The position numbers were made by a program, and so were the translations under genes. Below, piece after piece: positions 1 through 7,743 of a stretch of DNA of 64,000 nucleotides. Every line of letters starts with the position of its first letter. Position 1 is the stretch's first letter. Under the pieces are notes generated by a model. That model was given only the letters and a program-made list of their open reading frames with translations, did not search any database and was not told where the DNA came from. Origin of the DNA: Nonomuraea indica (lineage in GTDB: Bacteria > Actinomycetota > Actinomycetes > Streptosporangiales > Streptosporangiaceae); contig NZ_KZ559480.1 in NCBI RefSeq assembly GCF_002850745.1, positions 115,842 through 179,841 of the forward strand, written 5' to 3'.

Positions 1-902
1 CCCTGGCGAGCGCGGCCCGGTCGCTCGGATGGACCCAGCCCGCGGTCAGCCAGCACCTGCGCCACCTCGAACGCCAGGCGGGCACTCCTCTCGTGCTGCG
101 CCGCCCGCGCGGCGTCCAGCTCACCGAGGCGGGGCAGACGCTGCTGCGTCATGCCGAGGCCATCGCCACCCGGCTGCGCCTGGCCGCGGACGAGCTCGAC
201 GCGCTGGTACGGCTCAGCGCCGGGACGGTGCGGCTGGCCGCCTTCCCCTCGGCGGGCGCCACCGTCGTCCCCGCCGCGATGGGCCTGCTCGCCGACCGCC
301 ATCCCGGCCTCGACGTCCGGCTCCGCGAGGCCGAGCCTCCGCAGGCGCTCGCCCTGCTGGCGGCGGGCGAGGTGGACCTCGCGGTCACCTTCTCCCACCC
401 CGCCCCGCGCCCGGACGCGGCTTCCGGGTCCGGCGCGGCCCTCACCCCGGAGCCGGAGACGGTCGGAGCCTCGGACCTGGTGCGGATGGTGGTCGGTGAG
501 GATCCGCTGATGCTCGTCCTGCCCCGCTCGCACCCGTGCGCGGAGCCGGCGGACGTGCCGCTCCCGCTGGGTGAGCTGGCCGGCGAGAAGTGGGTGGGCG
601 GGTGCGAGCGGTGCACGGCCAACCTGCTCGCCGTGTGCGCGGGCGCCGGGTTCGTACCGGACATCCGGCACGGCTCCGACGACTACGTGCTCACCCAGGC
701 CCTGATCGCCCGCGGCCTGGCCGTGGGGCTGCTTCCCCGGCTGGCCCTCGACGCGGCCCTCGACCCGGGCGTCGCCGTCCGCCCGACCGCCGGGCTCCGG
801 CCGCGTGTCCTGTACGTGTCGCACCACCGCGACGCCGACCGTGTTCCCGCCGTCCGCGGGGCCGTACGAGCCCTGCTGGACGCCATGGCCGCCCCCGTGT
901 GA
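1..902 (+). CDS. LysR-family transcriptional regulator (5' end missing)
   Basis: The reading frame is open from base 3 and runs to TGA at 902, giving 299 residues without the first few N-terminal ones. The winged HTH is visible at the very start (LGWTQPAVSQHLRHLE), followed by a ligand-binding domain of the periplasmic-protein fold. Downstream it converges with the Cds1-like gene, so it is not obviously the regulator of that operon. Its target probably lies left of the window. The LysR assignment is secure from the HTH and overall length; the effector is unknown. Confidence 0.9.
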   Translation, partial: LASAARSLGWTQPAVSQHLRHLERQAGTPLVLRRPRGVQLTEAGQTLLRHAEAIATRLRLAADELDALVRLSAGTVRLAAFPSAGATVVPAAMGLLADRHPGLDVRLREAEPPQALALLAAGEVDLAVTFSHPAPRPDAASGSGAALTPEPETVGASDLVRMVVGEDPLMLVLPRSHPCAEPADVPLPLGELAGEKWVGGCERCTANLLAVCAGAGFVPDIRHGSDDYVLTQALIARGLAVGLLPRLALDAALDPGVAVRPTAGLRPRVLYVSHHRDADRVPAVRGAVRALLDAMAAPV

Positions 903-989
903 GCCGCGCCCGCCCACTCCCCCGGGACGCCGGATGACCCGGGTGCCCGCCAGGACGCGGGACCGGCCGACGCGGCCGAGCGCCGCCCG

Positions 990-2144
990 CTATTCGGCCT
1001 CGACGTCATGGCGGGACCGGATAGCCGGTGGGCCGTCCGGCCAGACGCCCTCGGTCATGGCTGTTTCGACGACCGGGGCGTACGCCGCGACGTCGAGGCC
1101 CTGGGCGTGCTGCCAGGCCGGGTCGAAACAGGAGCTGGTGTACCGTTCGCCCTTGTCACACCAGAGGGTGACCACGCTGCCGGTCTCTCCAGCCGCCCGC
1201 ATCTCGCAGACGGTGCGCAGCGCGCCGTAGAGGTTCGTACCGGTGGACGGGCCGGCGAAGAAGCCGGTGAGCCGGTGGAACACCTCGGCCGCGGCGATCG
1301 AGGCGGCGTCCGGCACCTGGATCATCCGGTCGATCACGCCGGGCACGAAACTCGGCTCGACGCCGGGCCGACCGATCCCCTCGATGCGCGACCCCCGTCC
1401 GGTCCGGTACCCGGGGTCCTGCATGTCCCACGAGGGGAAGTAGGCGCTGTTCTCCGGGTCGACGACGCAGAGCAGGGTGGAGTGGCGGCGGTGGCGGAGG
1501 TACCGGCCGATGGTGGCGCTCGTGCCGCCGGTGCCGGCCCCGACGACGATCCAGCGGGGTTCCGGGTACGGCTCGTGGCGTAGTTGGCCGAACGTCGACT
1601 CGGCGATGTTGTTGTTGCCTCGCCAGTCGGTGGCGCGTTCCGCGTAGGTGAACTGGTCCATGTAGTGGCCGCCCAGCCGCTCGGCCAGGCGGCGTGACTC
1701 GCCGTCCGCCATGGTGGGGTCGTCGACCAGGTGGCAGGTGCCGCCGTGCCGTTGGATGAGGGCGATCTTCTCGGCGCTGGTGTTGCGTGGGATGACCGCG
1801 ATGAAGGGCAGGCCGAGCAGCCGGGCGAAGTAGGCCTCGCTGATCGCGGTCGAGCCGCTGGAGGATTCGATGACCGGGGTGCCCTCGTTGAGCCAGCCGT
1901 TGCAGACGGCGTACAGGAACAGGGAACGGGCCAGCCTGTGCTTGAGGCTGCCGGTCGGGTGGCTGGACTCGTCCTTCAGGTACAGCAGGACGTCCCAGCC
2001 CGGCGGCAGCGGGACCCGGTGCAGGTGGGTGTCGGCGGTGCGGCCGCTCTCGGCTTCGAGCGTGGCCACGGCCCAGTTCGTCCACCGGCGGGCGGCGGGG
2101 CTGTGGCGTCGGGTGTCCTGCAGGACGTCGACGGTCGTGGTCAC
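990..2144 (-). CDS. cds1: PLP-dependent L-cysteine desulfhydrase, Cds1-like
   Basis: This is a 384-aa fold-type II PLP enzyme. K68 in the motif PTGSLKHR should hold PLP, ESSSGSTA binds the substrate carboxylate and VGAGTGGTSA is the phosphate loop. From memory it resembles mycobacterial Cds1 (Rv3684) more than CysK/CysM: both share SADTHL-like and LKDESxHxTGSLKHRLA blocks and DWRGNNNIAES. Cds1 converts cysteine to pyruvate, ammonia and sulfide; cysteine synthase activity is the alternative. The GTG start at 2144 overlaps the OsmC stop (GTGA), so it is the last gene of a translationally coupled operon. An upstream in-frame start at 2228 would lie deep inside osmC and is unlikely. Confidence 0.8.
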   Translation of the reverse strand: MTTTVDVLQDTRRHSPAARRWTNWAVATLEAESGRTADTHLHRVPLPPGWDVLLYLKDESSHPTGSLKHRLARSLFLYAVCNGWLNEGTPVIESSSGSTAISEAYFARLLGLPFIAVIPRNTSAEKIALIQRHGGTCHLVDDPTMADGESRRLAERLGGHYMDQFTYAERATDWRGNNNIAESTFGQLRHEPYPEPRWIVVGAGTGGTSATIGRYLRHRRHSTLLCVVDPENSAYFPSWDMQDPGYRTGRGSRIEGIGRPGVEPSFVPGVIDRMIQVPDAASIAAAEVFHRLTGFFAGPSTGTNLYGALRTVCEMRAAGETGSVVTLWCDKGERYTSSCFDPAWQHAQGLDVAAYAPVVETAMTEGVWPDGPPAIRSRHDVEAE

Positions 2145-2557
2145 GGCTGCCCGCCGGTCGGAGCGGCACCGGTCTCGGCTCGTACGACGAGTTCGGGGTG
2201 ATGTTCCATGGTGTTGTGCACCTTGCACCGGTCGCCGGCCCGGACCAGCGACTGGACCTGCGCCTCGGTCAGGTGTCCTGGCAGCTCATAGGTGATGTCG
2301 ATGCGGCTCATGCGCATCGGACGGGCGGCGCTTTCCGCCGTCACCCGCACGCCGGCGCCGCTGACGTCGATCTGGTTGGTCTGCGCGTAGCTCATCAACG
2401 TGGCCAGCATGCAGGCGCCGAGCCCGGCCAGGAAGAGCTCCGTGGCCAGCCAGGAGCCGTCCTCGGGGTTCCAGGCGGTTGTCAGGTCGGTGCGGCCATT
2501 GGTGATGTTCAGTGAGAGCCCGTCGGCGTGGCGGACGTGGACAAGGTAGTCGGACAT
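2141..2557 (-). CDS. OsmC/Ohr-family protein
   Basis: The 138-aa protein carries the two separated cysteines of the OsmC fold, C49 in GLGACMLATLM and C111 in GDRCKVHN. OsmC/Ohr proteins reduce organic hydroperoxides with thiol cofactors, and some handle sulfur or acyl-thiol substrates. The ATG at 2557 is chosen because AAAGGTG sits 9 nt upstream; an in-frame GTG at 2569 overlaps the stop of the preceding DUF917 gene. Its position between a DUF917 enzyme and a Cds1-like enzyme suggests a role in thiol or sulfide chemistry, which is inference. Confidence 0.85.
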   Translation of the reverse strand: MSDYLVHVRHADGLSLNITNGRTDLTTAWNPEDGSWLATELFLAGLGACMLATLMSYAQTNQIDVSGAGVRVTAESAARPMRMSRIDITYELPGHLTEAQVQSLVRAGDRCKVHNTMEHHPELVVRAETGAAPTGGQP

Positions 2558-2565
2558 GATGACAG

Positions 2566-3645
2566 TCACCTTTCGGACGGGACGACGGGGACGTAGGGGT
2601 GGTCGTAGCCGAAGTAGGCGGGGCCGACGAGGGCCAGGCCCTCGGCGGTGCGCCAGCGCGGGTGGCAGGGCAGGGCGAGCACGACGACGCGGAAGCCGTA
2701 GCGCATGGCCTCGGTGGTGACCGGCTCGCCGGTGTCGGCGTCCAGGACGCAGATGAGATCGGGCACGGAGGCCACGACCTCGCCGTCCCTGTCGGCCACG
2801 AGGTGCTCGTTCTGGAAGGACAGGACCATCCGGGATCCGCTGTCGGCGCCGATGCCGTCGAGGCGGGCGGAGCCGCGGGCGAATCCGCCGCTCGTCTGCC
2901 GGACCACGTCGGCGACCTTGCCGGTGAACAGCACACTGCCGCCCAGCTCGGCGGCCAGTGTCCGGGCGACGTCGCGGTGCTCGTCGCGGCACCTCGTGAT
3001 GGTGGCGCCGATCCAGAGCGCCTGGCTGAGGGTGTCCGGGACGAGCGCGCGTCGTGCCTGGGGGCCCGTCATGGGATACAGCGCAATGGAAGCCGAACAC
3101 CCCATGTCGACGGTGGCGGAGCGGGCCAGGCGCTCGGCCCACGGGTTGTCGATGGTCTCCAGGGCGACCGTGTTGCCCTTCTCGTCCACCATCGCCATGG
3201 GAGTGGCGGCGATGCCGTCGAGGGTGGCGAGCACCATCTGCAGCTCGGGGAAGGCGCGGCCCATGCCGTCGCCGTCGATGAGCGGCAGTCCCGACGTCGC
3301 CGCGGCGATGATGGGGGTCATGGAGTTGAGGCCGCCCGCCTCCAGGCACGCGACGTGGGTGACCTTGCGCCCCGCCACCGCCTCGACCGCGTACAGGGCG
3401 CGGGCGAGCTCATCGCCGGAAGGGGGCTTCTCGACGATGACCGTGGGCGCCCCCATGATGGCGACCGGGACGACGAATGCATCGTCGGGCACGTCCTCCA
3501 GCGCCACCGTGGTCACGGGGCCGTAGCGGTCGATCATGTTCTCGGCCAGCAGCCTGCCGACGTGCGGGTCCCCGCCTCCGCCGGCGCCGAGGATGGCCGC
3601 TCCGCGGGCGATGTCCCGCACGTCCCTGCTCTCGATCATGTTCAC
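2566..3645 (-). CDS. DUF917 (S-methyl-thiohydantoin desulfurase-like) protein, copy 1
   Basis: The 359-aa protein shows the DUF917 pattern: a glycine-rich N-terminal loop at residues 20-25 (GAGGGGD), an EAGG-N motif near 102-106 and a D-GDGMGRAFPE block at 124-134. The family is often encoded beside hydantoinase/oxoprolinase subunits, as here. Pfam, as I recall, associates it with S-methyl-thiohydantoin desulfurase. GTG at 3645 is chosen: GGAGG lies 6 nt upstream and the start overlaps the hydantoinase stop. A paralogue sits divergently at 6676-7743. The exact substrate is unknown. Confidence 0.85.
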   Translation of the reverse strand: MNMIESRDVRDIARGAAILGAGGGGDPHVGRLLAENMIDRYGPVTTVALEDVPDDAFVVPVAIMGAPTVIVEKPPSGDELARALYAVEAVAGRKVTHVACLEAGGLNSMTPIIAAATSGLPLIDGDGMGRAFPELQMVLATLDGIAATPMAMVDEKGNTVALETIDNPWAERLARSATVDMGCSASIALYPMTGPQARRALVPDTLSQALWIGATITRCRDEHRDVARTLAAELGGSVLFTGKVADVVRQTSGGFARGSARLDGIGADSGSRMVLSFQNEHLVADRDGEVVASVPDLICVLDADTGEPVTTEAMRYGFRVVVLALPCHPRWRTAEGLALVGPAYFGYDHPYVPVVPSER

Positions 3646-5195
3646 CGGGATCCTCCGAAAATCAGGTCACCGACGGCCTTGACGCGCACGCGGACCGCGT
3701 TGCCCGGCAGGTAGGCCATGGGGAGCTCGTCGATCTCGACGATGCGGACGCTGTCGGGCGTGGCGCCTGCCAGCAGGGCCTTCTGGCGCGCTTCGGCGCT
3801 CGCCTCGGCCAGGATGTCCTCGCGGTCGAGGTCCTGGCCGGAGTACACCTTGTCCACCTCGCCGCCGACCTGGGCGATGGCCGCGCCGATGGCGTTGGCG
3901 ACGGCGAAGTGCTCCGGGCGGACCACGGCGTCGAATCCCGGCATCTCGTCGGGCAGCAGCACGCTGCCGCCGCCGACGAGCACCATGGGGACAGGCTCGG
4001 CGGAGGTACGCATCGAGTCGGCGAGCGCGGCGACCCGCTCGGCGACCACCTGCTGGCACCGCCTGACCTCCGTCCGGTTCAGGTGAGCCACCCGAGAGGG
4101 GTCTCCCAGCCGCACCCGCCCGCCCGCGACGGCGATGTCGGTGGCGGTCAGGGTGGAGCCGCCGAACACCATGGCCTCCTGGTGGATGCGGAACCCGACG
4201 CTCTCCGGGCCGATGACGGGCGTGTCGCCGAGGGTGACGCGGCTGCCCCCGCCGATACCGACGGACACCACGTCCGGCATGCGGAAGTTGGTGCGCACCC
4301 CGCCGATGTCGACTTCGGTCGTGGCGGGCCGTGGGAAGCCGCCGACCACGGCGCCCACGTCGGTGGTCGTGCCGCCGACGTCGACCACGATGCAGTCGGA
4401 CAATCCGGACAGCACCGCGGCGCCGCGCATGGAGTTGGTGGGGCCCGCGGCGAACGTCGCGACGGGATAGCGGCGCACGTAGTCGACGTCCATGAGCGTC
4501 CCGTCGTTCTGCGACAGGTAGAGCGGCGCGTCGATGCCGGCCTTGTCCAGCGCCTTGAGGAAGGCGTTGGTGATCTGCTCGGCCACGGGGAGCAGGGAGG
4601 CGTTGATGACGGTGGCGTTCTCACGTTCGAGCAGCCCCACCCGGCCTATCTCGTGGGAGAGCGACACGCGCAGTCCGGGCAGTTCGGCGCGAAGGATCTC
4701 CGCCGCGCGGAGCTCCATCTCGGCGTTGACCGGGGAGAAGATCGAGGTGATGGCGGCGGAGCTGACGCCCTTGGCGGCCAGGTCGCCGGCCACGCGCCTG
4801 AGTTCGTCCTCGTTCAGCGGCGAGATCTCCCTGCCGTCGAACTCGTGGCCGCCGCTGCAGAGGTAGACGTGGTCGCCGAGGGCCAGGCGGAGCCGTCGCG
4901 GCCAGGCCGTCAGCGGCGGGACGCCGGCCGCGGCCGGCAGTCCCAGGCGGATGACGGCGGTGGAGGCCAGCCCGCGGGCTTGGACGACGGCGTTGGTGAA
5001 GTGGGTGGTGCCGATCGCGACGGCGTCGATGTCCTGCGGGTCGAACGGCCGACCGGCGGCGAGGTCGTCCAGCGCCCCGATGATGCCCGAGGTCACGTCG
5101 TGCGTGGTCGGGTTCTTGACGGCTTCCAGGACGTGTGTGTGGTCCATGAGGACCGCATCGGTGTTGGTCCCTCCGACGTCGATGCCGATGTGCAT
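3642..5195 (-). CDS. Hydantoinase/oxoprolinase family ATPase (HyuA-like, short form)
   Basis: The 517-aa protein starts with the ASKHA-type phosphate motif IDVGGTNTDAV (residues 5-15) and has a second one (VDVGGTTTDVG) in the middle, giving the actin-like ATPase core of HyuA/5-oxoprolinases. Such enzymes couple ATP hydrolysis to opening of 5-membered cyclic amides such as hydantoins, 5-oxoproline or 2-oxothiazolidine-4-carboxylate. It is shorter than full HyuA (about 700 aa) and no HyuB-like gene is present. That fits the DUF917-partnered subfamily. It overlaps the DUF917 gene by 4 bp and follows the permease by 10 bp. Confidence 0.88.
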   Translation of the reverse strand: MHIGIDVGGTNTDAVLMDHTHVLEAVKNPTTHDVTSGIIGALDDLAAGRPFDPQDIDAVAIGTTHFTNAVVQARGLASTAVIRLGLPAAAGVPPLTAWPRRLRLALGDHVYLCSGGHEFDGREISPLNEDELRRVAGDLAAKGVSSAAITSIFSPVNAEMELRAAEILRAELPGLRVSLSHEIGRVGLLERENATVINASLLPVAEQITNAFLKALDKAGIDAPLYLSQNDGTLMDVDYVRRYPVATFAAGPTNSMRGAAVLSGLSDCIVVDVGGTTTDVGAVVGGFPRPATTEVDIGGVRTNFRMPDVVSVGIGGGSRVTLGDTPVIGPESVGFRIHQEAMVFGGSTLTATDIAVAGGRVRLGDPSRVAHLNRTEVRRCQQVVAERVAALADSMRTSAEPVPMVLVGGGSVLLPDEMPGFDAVVRPEHFAVANAIGAAIAQVGGEVDKVYSGQDLDREDILAEASAEARQKALLAGATPDSVRIVEIDELPMAYLPGNAVRVRVKAVGDLIFGGSR

Positions 5196-5205
5196 GGCTG
5201 ATACC

Positions 5206-6540
5206 TCAATCCTGGTGGGCGGGGGCGGTGACAGCGGTCTTCGAGCGGGCGGCGATGATCTTGCCGAGTGCCGCGTACACCACGAATCCGGTCACCAGCG
5301 AGTTGACGGCTGGGATGCCGGCCTCGATGGTGTAGCCGACCAGCGCGGCGAGCGCCCAGGCCAGCAGGCTGATGGGCACCCAGTCGGGTGCGGAGTCGGG
5401 CAGCGCGCCGCGGGCGGCCGATTCGGCCAGCGGCTTGCGCCAGGTGCGGACGACGAAGTACTCGGCGATCATGATCCCGGCCACGGGCGGGGTGAGGATG
5501 CCGATGAAGGTCAGGAGCGGTACGAAGTGTGTCAGGATGCCGGCGGCCGACAGGACGGAGCCGACGGCGCCGATGGCCAGAGTCACGCCGGCTCGGCTGA
5601 GTCTCTTGCCGAAGAGCACGTCGACGGCGTTGACCAGACCGAGGGACGACGAGTAGAGGTTCCAGTCGTTGATCTTCAGGATCGACGCGACCAGGACGAC
5701 GGTTCCGACGATCCCACTGGACGTCGTGATGATCATGACGATGTCGCTGCTGCGGGCGGCGTGCGCGAGCAGGACGCCGATCAGGCCGACCACGTACTCG
5801 CCGAGGGTGACGCCGACGACGGTCTGCTTGACCACGTCGGCGACCGATCGGTTGTAACGGGTCATGTCCGGCGTCATCACGGCCCCGACGATGAAACCGC
5901 CGGCCACGATGGTCGCGCCCTGCGCCAGGGTCAGCGGCTGGCCCGGCGGTGGCGCGGAGATCAGGGCCCCGAGGTCGTGCTCCATGAGCTGCGATCCGAT
6001 GGAGAACGCGGCCACCGCGAGGAAGGCGGGGACGGTCAGGTAAGCCGTCCAGGCCATCGAGCCGAACCCGTAGACCACGATGGCCGTGACGGCGGCACCG
6101 CCGAGCAGCGCCCACGCCCATACGGGCAGGGTCCCGACAAGCGAGTGGAGTCCGGACGCGAAGACGGCGTTCTGCACGCCGAACCAGCCGACGAGGCTGA
6201 GCGTGATGAGCAGGCCGATGACGGCCGAGCCCTTGCGGCCGAAGCCGCACCAGCGGGCCAGGACGGACGTCGAAAGCCCTTCACGCATTCCGGCGATCCC
6301 GACGAAGACCGTCACGATCTCCAGCAGGACGGATCCGACCGTGATGGCCAGGACGGCGTCCCAGAAGGTCATGCCCAGTCCGAGCGTGGCGCCCAGCAGG
6401 AACTGGGCGAGGGCTGACAGCTGGCCGAACCGCTGCGTGGCGACGGAGAACCACGAGTAGCGACGGTCGGCGGGCACGCGTTCCAGGGCGTAGTCGTCGT
6501 GTTCGCCGGCGCTCGCGGCGGGTACGGCTTGGCGGGTCAT
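5206..6540 (-). CDS. NCS1-family (cytosine/purine/hydantoin) permease
   Basis: This 444-aa polytopic protein has about 12 hydrophobic segments. The first (RFGQLSALAQFLLGATLGLG) and the TPDMTRYNRS motif are typical of CodB-like nucleobase:cation symporters. NCS1 members import cytosine, allantoin or, for Mhp1, hydantoins. The ATG at 6540 has GGGAGG about 4-5 nt upstream. It is the first gene of the minus-strand operon, so the operon's substrate is probably taken up here. The substrate is inferred from the hydantoinase/DUF917 partners rather than from visible specificity residues. Confidence 0.9.
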   Translation of the reverse strand: MTRQAVPAASAGEHDDYALERVPADRRYSWFSVATQRFGQLSALAQFLLGATLGLGMTFWDAVLAITVGSVLLEIVTVFVGIAGMREGLSTSVLARWCGFGRKGSAVIGLLITLSLVGWFGVQNAVFASGLHSLVGTLPVWAWALLGGAAVTAIVVYGFGSMAWTAYLTVPAFLAVAAFSIGSQLMEHDLGALISAPPPGQPLTLAQGATIVAGGFIVGAVMTPDMTRYNRSVADVVKQTVVGVTLGEYVVGLIGVLLAHAARSSDIVMIITTSSGIVGTVVLVASILKINDWNLYSSSLGLVNAVDVLFGKRLSRAGVTLAIGAVGSVLSAAGILTHFVPLLTFIGILTPPVAGIMIAEYFVVRTWRKPLAESAARGALPDSAPDWVPISLLAWALAALVGYTIEAGIPAVNSLVTGFVVYAALGKIIAARSKTAVTAPAHQD

Positions 6541-6561
6541 GAGACCTCCCGCGTGAGGGGT

Positions 6562-6575
6562 GTGACGGGCGTCAC
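6562..6575. promoter_or_regulatory. 14-bp perfect palindrome in the divergent promoter of the DUF917 locus
   Basis: GTGACGGGCGTCAC lies in the 135-bp region between the NCS1 permease start and the divergent DUF917 gene. Both transcripts must start here, so the palindrome is a natural operator candidate, most simply for the PucR regulator encoded at the end of the plus-strand unit. Its binding protein is inferred from position only. Confidence 0.45.
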
Positions 6576-6675
6576 CGCCCGGTGGTGTTCGCCCCACAGT
6601 AAGAACGCAGGTCAGGCGGCGACAATGGGCAAAGTGCCAGGCCGCGGGGCATGGCCGGTGCAAGGTGCTGTGCCT

Positions 6676-7743
6676 ATGCTGAGGCCTATGTACCTCAACG
6701 CGGCCGATGTCGAGGTTCTGGCGCTGGGCTGCACGTTCCTCGGCGCGGGTGGCGGAGGGTCCGTGGCGGCGGCCGCTCCGCTCCTGCGGCACACCCTGGA
6801 GGTCAACGGGACGCTGCCGGTCGTCTCCGCGTCCGCGCTGGACCCCGACGCGCGCGTCGCCTGCGTCGGCGCCGTCGGTTCCTCCACCGTCATGCTGGAG
6901 CGGCTGCCGAGCGGGGTGGAACTGGCGGCGGCTGTCCGGGCACTGGAGAGGCACACGGGAACGCGGTTCCAGGCCCTGCAGCCGCTGGAGATCGGCGGCG
7001 TCAACGGGCTGCTCGGCCTCGTCGCGGCGAGCCGGCTCGGGCTGCCGGCGATCGACGGCGACGCCATGGGCCGCGCCTACCCCCGGCTGGACCACACCGT
7101 GCTGATGGGTGTCGTCCCGGCCTCCCCGCTGGCGCTGGCCGACGCGGGCGGGGACGTCATGCTGGTGGACAGCGCCGGAGACCGCTCCGTCGAGCGGCTC
7201 GTCCGGGCGGTGCTGCCCGCCATGGGCGCCTGGGCCGCGGTCTGCCTGCACGCCGGGACGGCCGGGCAGTACGCGCGCCACGCCGTGCCCGCCTCCGTCA
7301 GCCGCGCCCTCACCCTGGGAAGGGCGTGGACCGGTCGACGGCGCGAGGACGGGGCCGACTTCCTGGCCGCCGCACAGGCGCGCCTGGTCTTCACCGGCAC
7401 CGTGCTGGAGATCAGGAGGACCCGGTCCGCGACCGAGATCAGCGGCGTCATCTCCCTCGGTCACGCCTGTGAGGAGGACCGTTCCATGCGGATCGACTTC
7501 GCCAACGAGTACGTCGCCGCCTTCGACGACGGCGTTCCGGTGTCCACCGCCCCCGACATCACCTGCGTGCTCGACGCCCGCACCTGGGAGCCCGTCTCGG
7601 TGGAGCGGCTCGCCGTGCAGCAGCGTGTCCGAGTGATCCGCCTGCCCGCGCCCGAGACGCTGCGGCGGCCCCATCCGGGCCGGCTCGACCTGGGCCTGCG
7701 CGGGTACGGCATGGCCGAGGTCGGGACGGAGGCCCGGCCATGA
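6676..7743 (+). CDS. DUF917 protein, copy 2
   Basis: The 355-aa protein is a diverged paralogue of copy 1. It shares the LGAGGGG loop, the EIGGVNGL block and DGDAMGRAYPR. The second copy has LALG-C in place of copy 1's IARGAA stretch, so the two may be subunits of one enzyme or act on successive intermediates. ATG 6676 has AAGGTG 8 nt upstream; ATG 6688 (MYLNAADV) is an alternative that matches the family N-terminus about as well. It overlaps pucR by 4 bp (ATGA) and runs divergently from the permease operon. Confidence 0.8.
   Translation: MLRPMYLNAADVEVLALGCTFLGAGGGGSVAAAAPLLRHTLEVNGTLPVVSASALDPDARVACVGAVGSSTVMLERLPSGVELAAAVRALERHTGTRFQALQPLEIGGVNGLLGLVAASRLGLPAIDGDAMGRAYPRLDHTVLMGVVPASPLALADAGGDVMLVDSAGDRSVERLVRAVLPAMGAWAAVCLHAGTAGQYARHAVPASVSRALTLGRAWTGRRREDGADFLAAAQARLVFTGTVLEIRRTRSATEISGVISLGHACEEDRSMRIDFANEYVAAFDDGVPVSTAPDITCVLDARTWEPVSVERLAVQQRVRVIRLPAPETLRRPHPGRLDLGLRGYGMAEVGTEARP

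Noticed and set aside
990..2144. Housekeeping cysteine synthase cysK
   Set aside because: The N-terminal blocks fit Cds1-type desulfhydrases better, and no serine acetyltransferase gene is adjacent; activity still needs a test.
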